From the NCBI GenBank assembly GCA_019232985.1, contig JAFAMW010000058.1, positions 112,870 to 176,869 on the forward strand: DNA of 64,000 bases, given 5' to 3'. Source of the stretch: Roseateles sp. (GTDB taxonomy: Bacteria > Pseudomonadota > Gammaproteobacteria > Burkholderiales > Burkholderiaceae). Below the pieces are notes generated by a model that did no database searches, was not told the DNA's origin, and saw only the letters and a program-made list of their open reading frames with translations. A program made the translations under genes and the position numbers. The stretch's first letter is position 1. Every line of letters starts with the position of its first letter. Below, piece after piece: positions 1 through 10,419 of this stretch.

Positions 1-352
1 ACAAGGGGGAGAGCCGCATGACGAGCCCTTTCGCTTTTCGGGCCTGACCGGGACCGATCCGAACCCTTGGGCCAAGGAGCCCACTCACTTCACTCCATAT
101 CGGCGCGTGCACTTTTGCGACGCATCAAGAATCCGGGTCAATGCCGGATCTCGCCGAACAAAAATCGATGGGGCAACGCTCAGCGCAGGAGTACGGGGAG
201 GCCGACTACGCAGGTAAAGGAGGAGCCGCGCGCAGCGCGGCGGGGGACACGGAGTAGGCGGCCTCGCCGTGCTCCTGCGCTCGTTGCAGGGCCTGGGTGG
301 CTAAAGAACTCTTGCCTGCGGGTTGCCAGCTTTGCGCCTACGATCCGCCCTC
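1..352. other. Left-edge region without a supported gene
   Basis: No reading frame here has the codon pattern of the neighbouring genes. A long frame beginning at 67 runs through it, but it is a mirror frame of the Nudix gene that follows. The only structure I see is the long inverted repeat at 182-281. The stretch probably holds the promoter of the Nudix gene, but I cannot place it. Confidence 0.5.
182..281. repeat. Long imperfect inverted repeat with nested hairpin
   Basis: The 28-base left arm (182-209) matches the reverse complement of the right arm (254-281) at 25 positions. Inside the loop lies a smaller perfect hairpin, CCGCGC-GCA-GCGCGG (227-241). As RNA it would form a branched stem of about 100 nt. 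No T-run follows, so it is not a standard terminator. It could be a folded extragenic repeat or a structured leader. Only the pairing is seen; the role is unknown. Confidence 0.6.
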
Positions 353-1021
353 ATGCCGCGCCCGCCCATCCTCGATCCCCAGGCCGTCCCCGTGATCGGC
401 ACCAGCGCCGACCTGCCGGCCGTCCCGCTCGAACGCCTGACCCCCGCGGCGCTGCGCCAACGCTTCGAGACCCCGCCGCCCTGGCAGCCCGAGTTCCGCG
501 GCGACGGCGGCCTGTTCGCCGAGCGCGAGCCGGCCCAGGCGGCCGTGCTCGTGCCGCTCGTCGAGCGGCCCGAAGGCCTGAGCCTGCTGCTCACGCGCCG
601 CACCGCGCACCTGCGCGCGCACGCGGGCCAGATCAGCTTTCCGGGCGGCGGCGCCGAGGCCGAGGACGATTCGCCCGAGGCGACCGCGCTGCGCGAGACG
701 CGCGAGGAGATCGGCCTCGCCGCCGAGCATATCGAGGTGCTCGGCCGGCTCAACGAATACGTGACGGTCACGAACTTCCACGTGACGCCCGTCGTCGCGC
801 TCGTGCGCCCGCCGTTCGCGCTCGCGCTCGACGCCTTCGAGGTCGCCGAGGCCTTCGAAGTGCCGCTCGCGTTCCTGATGGACCCGGCCCACCACCAGCG
901 CCACCGCTTCGAATGGGACGGCGGCCAGCGCGAGTTCCTGTCCATGCCCTGGCGCGACTATTTCGTCTGGGGCGCCACAGCCGCGATGCTGCGCAACCTC
1001 TATCGCCTGCTGAGCGCGTGA
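353..1021 (+). CDS. CoA pyrophosphatase, Nudix family (NudL type)
   Basis: A 222-residue Nudix hydrolase predicted to cleave coenzyme A and its derivatives to phosphopantetheine and 3',5'-ADP in the cytoplasm. It carries the CoA-specific signature upstream of the Nudix box (LLLTRRTAHLRAHAG near residues 78-92, then FPGG) and the box core RETREEIGL at 114-122. Together these separate NudL-type enzymes from general Nudix proteins. The frame can be extended to a TTG at 323, but the ATG at 353 gives the usual family length. The next gene begins 43 bases downstream on the same strand. Confidence 0.88.
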   Translation: MPRPPILDPQAVPVIGTSADLPAVPLERLTPAALRQRFETPPPWQPEFRGDGGLFAEREPAQAAVLVPLVERPEGLSLLLTRRTAHLRAHAGQISFPGGGAEAEDDSPEATALRETREEIGLAAEHIEVLGRLNEYVTVTNFHVTPVVALVRPPFALALDAFEVAEAFEVPLAFLMDPAHHQRHRFEWDGGQREFLSMPWRDYFVWGATAAMLRNLYRLLSA

Positions 1022-1064
1022 ATCCGCGCTTCGCCGCTGATAGCGGCCGGTATGATTTCGCCCC

Positions 1065-2054
1065 ATGAACTTCTTCGCGGTGATGTTGGCGCTGCTGTGC
1101 GAGCAGCTCAAGCCCTTGCGCTACGGCAATCGCATTCACCAGGGCGTGATCGGCTGGGTCCGCTGGACCGGCCGCAACTTCGACGCGGGCCGCGCCCACC
1201 ACGCGAGCATCGTCTGGCTCATCACGGTGGTCGGGCCCGCCGCCGTGACGGCCGGGCTCTACCTGCTCGCCCACCATTACTCGGTGCTGCTCGCGCTCTT
1301 GATGAACGTCGCCGTGCTGTACCTGACGCTGGGTTTTCGCCAGTTCAGTCACTACTACACCGACATCCGCGATGCGCTCGAGCGCGGCGACGACCTCGAG
1401 GCGCGCCGCCTGCTGTCGACCTGGCGCAACCTCGACGCGAGCGAGCTGCCGCGCACCGAGCTGCTGCGCCACGTGATCGAGCATTCGCTGCTCGCCGCGC
1501 ACCGCCATGTGTTCGGCGTGTTCTTCTGGTTCGTGCTGCTGTCGACGCTGGGCCTGGGCCCGGCCGGCGCCGTGCTCTACCGGCTCGCCGAGTTCGCGAG
1601 CCGCTTCTGGGCCTTCCGCAGCCGCACGCTCGGCGCGCCGACCAACGAGCGCCTGATGGCCCTGTCGCAGCGCAACTTCCGCGTGATCGACCATGTGCCC
1701 GCGCGCCTGACAGCGGCCGGCTTCGCGATCGTCGGCAACTTCGAAGAGGCCGTGAACGGCTGGCGCCGCGACGCCGCGCTGTGGCTGCACTCGAACGAGG
1801 GCGTGATCCTCGCCGCCGCGGCCGGCGCCCTGGGCATCCAGCTCGGCGGCGCGGCCGCACCCGGCGTCACGCCCGACCGCAGCCGCACCTTCGAGACCGG
1901 CACCGACCCGGACCTCACGGGCGCCGACGGCTCGACGCCGGGCATGGCGGTGCAGATCGGCCATCTGCAAAGCCTCGTCGGCCTGGTCTGGCGTTCGGTC
2001 GGGCTGTGGATGCTGCTGCTCGCGCTGCTGACGCTCGCGAACCTCGTCGGCTGA
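1065..2054 (+). CDS. CobD/CbiB-like membrane protein
   Basis: A 329-residue integral membrane protein of the CobD/CbiB (adenosylcobinamide-phosphate synthase) superfamily. The N-terminal part is hydrophobic with several predicted membrane spans, and a family-like patch GFRQFSHYYTDIRDALERGD lies in the middle; a final span ends the protein. True CobD makes the cobinamide side chain, but no other cobalamin gene is present here. Stand-alone relatives of this type are common in Burkholderiales and their function is not established. A TATGAT hexamer ends 8 bases before the ATG, hinting at a leaderless message. Confidence 0.75.
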   Translation: MNFFAVMLALLCEQLKPLRYGNRIHQGVIGWVRWTGRNFDAGRAHHASIVWLITVVGPAAVTAGLYLLAHHYSVLLALLMNVAVLYLTLGFRQFSHYYTDIRDALERGDDLEARRLLSTWRNLDASELPRTELLRHVIEHSLLAAHRHVFGVFFWFVLLSTLGLGPAGAVLYRLAEFASRFWAFRSRTLGAPTNERLMALSQRNFRVIDHVPARLTAAGFAIVGNFEEAVNGWRRDAALWLHSNEGVILAAAAGALGIQLGGAAAPGVTPDRSRTFETGTDPDLTGADGSTPGMAVQIGHLQSLVGLVWRSVGLWMLLLALLTLANLVG

Positions 2055-2062
2055 GAGCGGAT

Positions 2063-2803
2063 TCAGTCGCGCACGTCGGCGAGCACCTTGCTGCCGAAGT
2101 CTGCGCGGCCGAGATAGGCGATCACGCGCGCGGCGGCCTCGGCCGGGCTCGTCAGCAGGCCCTGCTCGTGGTAGGCCACGAAAACCTTGCGGTCGGGGAA
2201 GCCGGCCGCGTCGCCGCCGCTGCGCAGCTCCTGCTGCATCGCCGTGTCGATCACGCCCGGCGCGAGCGAGACGACGCGCGCGCCGTTCGGGCGCTGCGCC
2301 TCGTCGAGCGCGATCGCGCGCGACAGGTTGTCCATGCCGGCCTTGGCCGCGCAGTAGGGCGCGCTGCCGGCCATCGCGCGGCGGCCCAGGCCCGACGAGA
2401 TATTGAGCACGCGCTTCGACGCCGCCCAGCCGCGCGTCGCGCGCAGGAATGCGCTCGACAGCAGCAGCGTCGCCTCGAGCCCCGCGCGCAGCGCGGCGCT
2501 GAGCACGGCCAGCTCGACGCCGTCGATCGGCCCCGGCGGCGTGATCACGCCCGCGTTGTTGATCAGCGCGACACTTGCGCAGGCGCCGGCGTCCTGGGCG
2601 GCGAGCCAGGCGCCGAGCCGCTCGGCGACGGGCAGCGGGTCCGCGAGGTCGGCCTGCCATTGTTCGACGCCGAGCGCCGCGAGCCGCTCGCTGCGGCCGC
2701 GCGAGATGCCGAGCACCTGGTGGCCGGCCGCGACGAGGCCCGCGGCGATCGCCTCGCCCATGCCGCGCGAGGCGCCCGTGATGATGGTCAGGTGGTGGTT
2801 CAT
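2063..2803 (-). CDS. Short-chain dehydrogenase/reductase
   Basis: A 246-residue classical SDR, cytoplasmic and NAD(P)-dependent. The cofactor loop TGASRGMGE is at 9-17, NNAG at 82-85, the catalytic serine in NISSG at 134-138 and the YxxxK pair at Y150/K154. The overall pattern resembles sepiapterin/benzil reductases, but the substrate cannot be deduced. A good ribosome site (AAGGAAG) precedes the ATG. It lies 13 bases downstream of the pseudouridine synthase on the same strand and probably shares its transcript. Confidence 0.85.
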   Translation of the reverse strand: MNHHLTIITGASRGMGEAIAAGLVAAGHQVLGISRGRSERLAALGVEQWQADLADPLPVAERLGAWLAAQDAGACASVALINNAGVITPPGPIDGVELAVLSAALRAGLEATLLLSSAFLRATRGWAASKRVLNISSGLGRRAMAGSAPYCAAKAGMDNLSRAIALDEAQRPNGARVVSLAPGVIDTAMQQELRSGGDAAGFPDRKVFVAYHEQGLLTSPAEAAARVIAYLGRADFGSKVLADVRD

Positions 2804-2816
2804 GCAGGCTTCCTTT

Positions 2817-3401
2817 TCAGAACGGGGGCGGGCAGTGCAGCTCGAGGCCGTCGGGGAGGCGCAGCCAGCTCGCGTGCAGCATCAGCCGCGGGGCGGCGGC
2901 GCCGCCGTAAAGCGTATCGCCAAGCATCGGGCAGCCCAAGGCCTGCAGGTGCACGCGCAGCTGGTGCGAGCGGCCCGTGACGGGTTCGAGCTCGACGCGC
3001 GTGATGCCGTCGGCTCTGGCGACCACGCACCAGCGCGTCGTCGACGGCTTGCCGCGTTCGGCATCGACCTTCTGCAGCGGCCGGCGCGGCCAGTCGGCGA
3101 TCAGCGGCAGCTCGCAGACGCCGCGGTCGGCGAGCTCGCCCGTGACGAGCGCGACATAGCGCTTCGCGACGCGGCGCGCGGCGAAGTCGGCGCTGAACTC
3201 GCGCTGCGCCGCCGGCGTGCGCGCGAACAGCAGCAGGCCCGAAGTGGCCTGGTCGAGCCGGTGCACGACGAGCGCCTCGGGGTGCGCCCGCTGCAGGCGC
3301 GCGAGCACGCAGTCGGGTTCGGTGCGGCCGGGCACCGCGAGCAGGCCGGCCGGCTTCGCCACGACGAGGCAGCGCGCGTCGCGGTGGACGATCGCGAGCA
3401 T
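2817..3401 (-). CDS. RluA-family pseudouridine synthase
   Basis: A 194-residue catalytic-domain-only pseudouridine synthase that isomerises uridine in rRNA or tRNA. HRLDQATSG at 47-55 holds the catalytic aspartate D50; GRSHQLRVHL and LGDTLYGG are further family motifs. There is no N-terminal S4 domain, as in RluA itself and TruC; the target base cannot be assigned. The start codon at 3401 overlaps the stop of the upstream phosphatase by one base, so translation is probably coupled. The frame stays open upstream but that part is a shadow of the phosphatase. Confidence 0.85.
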   Translation of the reverse strand: MLAIVHRDARCLVVAKPAGLLAVPGRTEPDCVLARLQRAHPEALVVHRLDQATSGLLLFARTPAAQREFSADFAARRVAKRYVALVTGELADRGVCELPLIADWPRRPLQKVDAERGKPSTTRWCVVARADGITRVELEPVTGRSHQLRVHLQALGCPMLGDTLYGGAAAPRLMLHASWLRLPDGLELHCPPPF

Positions 3402-3877
3402 CAGAAGCGGTCGATCCAGCCCGACTGCAGCGCCGACTGCGGGTTCGAGCCGGCCGCGCGCACCTGGGCCATCGCCGTCGCGGTGTCCTCGCCGAGCAGC
3501 TTGAGCACGCAGGCCGCGACCGTGCCGGTGCGGCCGATGCCGGCCGCGCAGTGCAGCAACATGCGGTCGCCGAGGCGCAGGCCGCGCGCGAGCTCCTCGA
3601 TGCCCTCGCGGAACGCGACCGGGTCGACGCCGAGGCCGAAGTCGCTCATCGGCAGGTGGCGCCAGCGGAACGGCAGGCGGCCCGCGCCGATCGCGCGGTG
3701 GTAGTCGGGCGAGAGCTGCGCGACCTCGTCGAGCGGGTTCAGGCACCAGACCTGGCTCAGGCCGCGCAGGCGCGCCTCGTCGAGGAACGCGTTCCAGGAC
3801 TCGAGGCGCCCGGGCATCGACTGCAGCCAGAGGCGGCCGGCGACGCCAGCAGGCAAGGGCAGTGGGCGGAAGGGCAT
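3401..3877 (-). CDS. Dual-specificity / tyrosine protein phosphatase-like protein
   Basis: A 158-residue cytoplasmic cysteine phosphatase. The P-loop HCAAGIGRTGT (109-119) fits the HCx5R(S/T) signature, with the nucleophilic cysteine at 110 and the phosphate-binding arginine at 116. A conserved aspartate upstream, in MSDFGLGVD, could be the general acid. The frame can extend to a TTG at 3895; the ATG at 3877 is preferred. It is first in a three-gene run with the pseudouridine synthase and the SDR. Its substrate could be a phosphoprotein, an inositol phosphate or another phosphoester. Confidence 0.8.
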   Translation of the reverse strand: MPFRPLPLPAGVAGRLWLQSMPGRLESWNAFLDEARLRGLSQVWCLNPLDEVAQLSPDYHRAIGAGRLPFRWRHLPMSDFGLGVDPVAFREGIEELARGLRLGDRMLLHCAAGIGRTGTVAACVLKLLGEDTATAMAQVRAAGSNPQSALQSGWIDRF

Positions 3878-3946
3878 GGCGCGATTCTCGGCCAATTGCG
3901 GCAGCCCGGCGGGTTTCGCTCAGTTTCGAAGTTATCGTTACGCCCC

Positions 3947-5293
3947 ATGTCGGCCACTCGTCCCCGCCTGTTCCCGCTCGCCTGGCCGCTGTTCCTCGAG
4001 ATGCTGCTCGGCATCGGCGTGGGCCTCGTCGGCACGACGCTCGCCGCGCGCCTGTCCGACGCCAACGGCGGCGCGTTCGCGATGGCCAACACCCTGGCCG
4101 GCACGCTGTTCGTGTTCGTGCGCATCATCGGCGCGGGCATCGGCGTCGTCGTCACGCAGAACCTCGGCGCGGGCCGGCGCGCCCAGGCCGACGCGGTCGC
4201 GCGCGCGGCCGTCGGCGCGAGCACCTGGATCGGCGGCACGACGGCGCTCGTCGCCGTGCTGTTCGCGCATCCGTTGCTCGCGTTGCTGAACGCGCCGCCG
4301 GCCGTGCTCGCGCTCGCCGCGCCGCTGCTGCGCGCGCTCGCGCCCGCGCTGCTGCTCGACGTCTGGAACGCGTCGATGGCGAGCGTGATGCGCTCGCACC
4401 TGCGCACGCGCGACACGCTCGCCGTGATCGTCGTGATGCAGATCTGCACGCTTTCGCTCGCGCTGCCGCTGATGCCGCGCCTGGGCCTGCCCGGCTACGC
4501 GCTCGCGCTCGCGATCTCGCGCGGCGTGGGCCTGGCGCTGCACCTGTGGCTGTGGCGCGCGCGCCTGGGCCTGCGCATGGCGCGCCACGACTGGTGGCGC
4601 CTGCCGCGCGCGACGCTCGCGCCGGTCCTGCACATCGGCGTGCCCGGCGCGGCCGAGAACATCGCGTACCGGCTCGCGTTCATGGTCAGCGTCGCGGCCG
4701 TCGGCACGCTCGGCACGCGCGCGGTCGCGACCCACGCTTACACCCAGCAGCTGATGTTCATCGTGCTGCTGTTCGGCCTCGCGACCGGCTTCTCGGTCGA
4801 GATCATCGTCGGCCACCTGGTCGGCGCGGGCGAGCTGCACGCCGCGCACCGGCTCGTGCGGCGCGCGCTCGGCGTCGGCCTCGTCGCGAGCGTGATCATC
4901 GCGGGCAGCTTCGCGCTCGCGTCGCCGTGGCTGCTGCGCTGCTTCAGCGACGACGCCTCGATCATCGCGATGGGCCGCACGCTGATGTGCATGACGGTGC
5001 TGCTCGAGCCCGGGCGCACCTTCAACCTCGTCGTGATCAACGCGCTGCGCGCGGCCGGCGACGCGCGCTTCCCGGTCATGGCCGGCGCCGCGTCGATGCT
5101 GATCGTGCTCGCGGGCGGCTCCTGGCTGCTCGGCGTGCACTTCGGCCTGGGTCTGCCCGGCATCTGGATCGCCTACGCGTCCGACGAGTGGATCCGCGGC
5201 CTGATCATGTGGCGGCGCTGGGCGCGCCACGGCTGGGTGCCGCACGCGCGCGCGACGCACCGGCGCGTGCGGCGCGCCGCCCAGGTCAGCTGA
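3947..5293 (+). CDS. MATE-family efflux transporter
   Basis: A 448-residue inner-membrane protein with about 12 hydrophobic spans, in the size range of MATE exporters. These remove cationic drugs or metabolites using a proton or sodium gradient. The N-terminal FPLAWPLFLEMLLGIGVGLV and the repeat-like second half with an early bundle after residue 230 fit the fold. It is divergent from the phosphatase operon, with 69 bases between starts. The ATG at 3947 is chosen because the upstream frame is a mirror of the phosphatase. Substrate unknown. Confidence 0.85.
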   Translation: MSATRPRLFPLAWPLFLEMLLGIGVGLVGTTLAARLSDANGGAFAMANTLAGTLFVFVRIIGAGIGVVVTQNLGAGRRAQADAVARAAVGASTWIGGTTALVAVLFAHPLLALLNAPPAVLALAAPLLRALAPALLLDVWNASMASVMRSHLRTRDTLAVIVVMQICTLSLALPLMPRLGLPGYALALAISRGVGLALHLWLWRARLGLRMARHDWWRLPRATLAPVLHIGVPGAAENIAYRLAFMVSVAAVGTLGTRAVATHAYTQQLMFIVLLFGLATGFSVEIIVGHLVGAGELHAAHRLVRRALGVGLVASVIIAGSFALASPWLLRCFSDDASIIAMGRTLMCMTVLLEPGRTFNLVVINALRAAGDARFPVMAGAASMLIVLAGGSWLLGVHFGLGLPGIWIAYASDEWIRGLIMWRRWARHGWVPHARATHRRVRRAAQVS

Positions 5294-5317
5294 AGTAACT
5301 GACTACCTGAAAGCTCT

Positions 5318-7198
<1,881 letters not shown>

Positions 7199-7271
7199 TG
7201 CTGCACCCTTCGCGCTTCGCGCTGTCCCGCCGAGCGGGAATGAGCGCCCTTCGGAGCGGCCGTGCGGACGC

Positions 7272-7544
7272 TCATGCTGCCAAGGCTTCGCTACGGGTCT
7301 CGACGCGCACGCATTCGGCCTCGGCGCGGCGCAGCGCGAAGGTCGAGGTGCCGATGCGCACGACGAGCGGGTCGCCGCCGGGCAGGCCGCGCGTCATCAC
7401 GCTGACCGGCTCGCCCGGATAAAAGCCGATCTCCTCGAGCCAGCGCGCCCATTCGGGGGCGTGGCCGGGCGCGTCGACGCTCTGGACATAGAGCGTTTCG
7501 CCGATCTCGGCCTGGGCAAGGCTGGCGGGGGCGGGGCGGGGCAT
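7272..7544 (-). CDS. feoA: Ferrous iron transport protein A
   Basis: A 90-residue SH3-like small protein that supports FeoB function at the cytoplasmic face. The FeoA fold shows in LEEIGFYPGEPVSVMTRG, followed by the strand pattern LVVRIGTSTFALRRAEAE typical of the family. It is first gene of the feoAB pair. The ATG at 7544 lies 18 bases from a Fur-like operator, so the operon is expected to be repressed when iron is plentiful. Confidence 0.93.
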   Translation of the reverse strand: MPRPAPASLAQAEIGETLYVQSVDAPGHAPEWARWLEEIGFYPGEPVSVMTRGLPGGDPLVVRIGTSTFALRRAEAECVRVETRSEALAA

Positions 7545-7561
7545 GGTGTATTCGCGTTATC

Positions 7562-7580
7562 GAGAATGATTCGCATTGTA
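7562..7580 (-). promoter_or_regulatory. Fur box upstream of feoAB
   Basis: GAGAATGATTCGCATTGTA matches the 19-base Fur consensus at 13 positions and contains the half-sites AATG and CATT around a short spacer. It sits 18-36 bases before feoA, where a repressor would block transcription. The sequence match is seen directly; binding is inferred from family knowledge. Confidence 0.75.
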
Positions 7581-7803
7581 CGCCTGCGCCGCGGCAGCGG
7601 TGCAGGGGTCGCGCGGGGCGGCCCTTCCGGGGCGCGGTCTTTCGCACGCGCAAACGTTTTGCAATTCGGGAAGATCGGGGGCCGGGCGACGTTGCCCGGG
7701 AGCCCCTGCGGTGCCGGCGGGCGGCGACGCGGACCCTACAATGCGCCCACTTCGGCGCCGCCTGGCGCCGGTTTGCGACCTCTTTGCTGCATCGCCAAAC
7801 GCC

Positions 7804-8793
7804 ATGAACGCTGCCCGTTTCGCGCCGGTCCTGCTGGCCCTGTCTGCCACCCTCGGCGCGCTCGCGTCCCCCGCCGCGCAGGCGGAGCCGGCCGTGATCT
7901 TCGACATGGGCGGCAAGTTCGACAAGAGCTTCAACCAGGCCGCCTACGAAGGCGCCGAGCGCTGGAAGAAGGAAACGGGCCAGACCTATCTCGAGTTCGA
8001 GATCAGCAACGACACCCAGCGCGTCCAGGCGATCCGCCGCATGGCCGAGCGCGGCGCGAGCCCGATCATCTCGGTCGGCTTCGCCCAGGCCTCGGCGCTC
8101 GACCAGATCGCCAAGGAATTCCCGAAGACCCATTTCGTGATCATCGACGCGACGGTCAACAAGCCGAACGTGCAGTCGGTGCTGTTCAAGGAGCAGGAAG
8201 GCAGCTACCTGGTCGGCGCGCTCGCCGTGCTCACGAGCAAGACGGGCAAGGTCGGCTTCGTCGGCGGCATGGACATCCCGCTGATCCGCAAGTTCCAGTG
8301 CGGCTACGAGCAGGGCGTGCACGCGACCAACCCCAAGGCCGAGGTGTTCTCGAACATGACCGGCACGACTTCGACGGCGTGGAACGACCCGACGCGCGGC
8401 GCCGAGCTCGCGAAGGCGCAGTTCGCGCGCGGCGCCGACATCGTGTTCGCGGCCGCGGGCGGCACCGGCGTCGGCGTCTACCAGGCGGCCAAGGACGCGG
8501 GCAAGCTCGCGATCGGCGTCGACAGCAACCAGGACCATCTGCAGCCGGGCACGATGCTGACCTCGATGGTCAAGCGCGTCGACGTGGCCGTCTACAACAC
8601 GCTCAAGCAATGGCAGCCGGGCCTGCAGGTGCTCGGCCTCAAGGAAGGCGGCGTGGATTACGCGCAGGACGACTACAACGCCCGGCTGCTGAACCCGGCC
8701 GTCAAGAAGAAGGTCGACGCGATCAAGGCCGACATCGTCGCCGGCAAGATCCAGGTCGTCGACTACATGGCCACCAACAGCTGCAAGTTCTGA
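7804..8793 (+). CDS. BMP-family ABC transporter substrate-binding protein (nucleoside type)
   Basis: A 329-residue periplasmic binding protein with a signal peptide (cleavage expected after AAQA near residue 27). The mature part has the BMP/Med pattern, including FDMGGKFDKSFNQAAYEGAE and DSNQDHLQPG. BMP proteins of this class capture purine or pyrimidine nucleosides. It leads a seven-gene run on the plus strand, and the ABC ATPase starts inside its stop codon. A TACAAT hexamer at 7737-7742 could be the operon's -10 element, giving a leader of roughly 55 nt. The following salvage genes support a nucleoside ligand. Confidence 0.88.
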   Translation: MNAARFAPVLLALSATLGALASPAAQAEPAVIFDMGGKFDKSFNQAAYEGAERWKKETGQTYLEFEISNDTQRVQAIRRMAERGASPIISVGFAQASALDQIAKEFPKTHFVIIDATVNKPNVQSVLFKEQEGSYLVGALAVLTSKTGKVGFVGGMDIPLIRKFQCGYEQGVHATNPKAEVFSNMTGTTSTAWNDPTRGAELAKAQFARGADIVFAAAGGTGVGVYQAAKDAGKLAIGVDSNQDHLQPGTMLTSMVKRVDVAVYNTLKQWQPGLQVLGLKEGGVDYAQDDYNARLLNPAVKKKVDAIKADIVAGKIQVVDYMATNSCKF

Positions 8794-10316
8794 TGCTCCG
8801 GCTCGCGGGCATCAGCAAGCGCTTCGGCGCGGTCCAGGCGAACCGCGCGGTCAGCGTCGAGGTCGCGCGCGGCACCGTGCACGGCCTGGTCGGCGAGAAC
8901 GGCGCCGGCAAGAGCACCTTGATGGCGATCCTCTACGGCTACTACCAGGCCGACGCGGGGCACATCGAGATCGACGGCCAGGCCGTGCGCATCGCCAACT
9001 CCTTCGACGCGATCGCGCTGGGCATCGGCATGGTCCACCAGCATTTCATGCTCGTCGACAGCTTGAGCGCGCTCGACAACGTGATGCTCGGCGCCGAGCC
9101 CGGCTTCCTTCTCACGGCCGGCAAGAAGGAAGTGCGCGCCAGGCTCGAGGCGCTGATGGCCGAGACCGGCCTCGCCGTGCGCCTCGACGCGCGCGTCGAC
9201 ACGCTGCCGGTCGGCGAACTGCAGCGCCTCGAGATCCTCAAGGCCCTGTACCGCGGCGCGCGCATCCTGATCCTCGACGAGCCGACCGCCGTGCTCACGC
9301 CGCAGGAGACCACGCAGCTGTTCGAGACGCTCGCGCGCCTGCGCGAGCGCGGCACGACGATCCTGCTGATCACGCACAAGCTCGGCGAGGTCATGGCGCT
9401 GTGCGACGCCGTGACCGTGATGCGCCAGGGCCAGGTCGTGACGACGCTCGCGATCGCCGCGGCTTCGCCCGAGACGCTCGCCGAGGCCATGGTCGGCCGC
9501 CGCGTCGACCTCGGCCGGCCGGCCGGCAGCGCCGACGCCGGCGAGATCCGGCTCGACGCGCAGGGCCTGCACCTGCGCGGCGAGAACGGCGTCGCGCTGC
9601 TCGACGACGTGCACCTGCAATTGCGCGCGGGCGAGATCGTCGGCGTCGCCGGCGTGTCGGGCAACGGCCAGAGCGAGCTGCTCGAGGTCCTCGCCGGCAT
9701 GCGCGCGCCCGACGCGGGCCGCCTCGCGCTCGACGGCACGAGCTTCACCCCCGCGGCCTGGCTCGACCCGGCCGGCGCGCGCGCGCGCAAGCTCGCCCAT
9801 GTGCCCGAGGACCGCCACGCCTGTGGCATGGTGCTCGCATTCCCGGCCTGGGAGACCGCCGCGCTCGGCTACCACGAGAACGCGGAGTACCGCCGCGGCC
9901 CGCTGGGCCTCGCGATGGACCAGGCCGCGATGCGCCGGCGCGCGACCGAGATGCAGGAGCGCTTCGACGTGCGCCCGCGCAATATCGAGCTCGGCTCGAG
10001 CAAGTTCTCGGGCGGCAACCAGCAGAAGCAGATCCTCGCGCGCGAGATCGGCCAGGCGCCGGCCGTGCTGCTCGTCGGCCAGCCGACGCGCGGCGTCGAC
10101 ATCGGCGCGATCGAGTTCATCCACGGCCAGCTGCGCGCGCTGCGCGACGCGGGCTGCGCGGTGCTGCTCGTGTCGAGCGAGCTCGACGAGATCCTCGCGC
10201 TCGCCGACCGCGTCGTCGTGATGAACGGCGGCCGCGTGACCGGCGAGCTCGCGATCGCCGACTGCGACGAAAAGAAGCTAGGCCTCCTGATGGCCGCCAC
10301 AAGGACGTCCGCATGA
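8793..10316 (+). CDS. Nucleoside ABC transporter, double ATP-binding subunit
   Basis: A 507-residue protein with two ABC domains in tandem, as in sugar and nucleoside importers of the RbsA/YufO type. The first Walker A is GENGAGKST (34-42), with LIITHK-like sequence after its Walker B. The second domain starts near residue 250 and carries a degenerate Walker A (GVSGNGQSE) and the signature FSGGNQQKQ, the usual pattern for this class. The start overlaps the binding-protein stop by one base. A 103-base repeat-containing gap separates it from the first permease. Confidence 0.9.
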   Translation: MLRLAGISKRFGAVQANRAVSVEVARGTVHGLVGENGAGKSTLMAILYGYYQADAGHIEIDGQAVRIANSFDAIALGIGMVHQHFMLVDSLSALDNVMLGAEPGFLLTAGKKEVRARLEALMAETGLAVRLDARVDTLPVGELQRLEILKALYRGARILILDEPTAVLTPQETTQLFETLARLRERGTTILLITHKLGEVMALCDAVTVMRQGQVVTTLAIAAASPETLAEAMVGRRVDLGRPAGSADAGEIRLDAQGLHLRGENGVALLDDVHLQLRAGEIVGVAGVSGNGQSELLEVLAGMRAPDAGRLALDGTSFTPAAWLDPAGARARKLAHVPEDRHACGMVLAFPAWETAALGYHENAEYRRGPLGLAMDQAAMRRRATEMQERFDVRPRNIELGSSKFSGGNQQKQILAREIGQAPAVLLVGQPTRGVDIGAIEFIHGQLRALRDAGCAVLLVSSELDEILALADRVVVMNGGRVTGELAIADCDEKKLGLLMAATRTSA

Positions 10317-10419
10317 CGACAACCGTGAAGGCACGGAGCCGCGCAGCGCCGGGCCGCCCCAAGCAAGCGGCCATCCCCTCGGGGGATCGACCGACGTACC
10401 CGTCGGGCGAGGGGCAGAC
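10317..10419 (+). repeat. Burkholderiales-type extragenic repeat inside the operon
   Basis: The gap between ATPase and permease holds GCGCCGGGCCGCCCCAAGC followed by AGCGGCCATCCCCTCGGGGG and a GC-rich dyad up to the permease start. I recognise this as a dispersed extragenic element frequent in Comamonadaceae-like genomes. A degenerate relative lies at 49905-50040. It may fold in the mRNA and change stability or expression of the downstream permeases; that is inference. Confidence 0.65.

Noticed and set aside
768..2660. Very long open frame on the minus strand across the Nudix and CobD-like genes, and many like it elsewhere
   Set aside because: Arg/Ala/Pro-rich translations without domain patterns, exactly antisense to well-supported genes. 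High GC at third positions removes stop codons from mirror frames.
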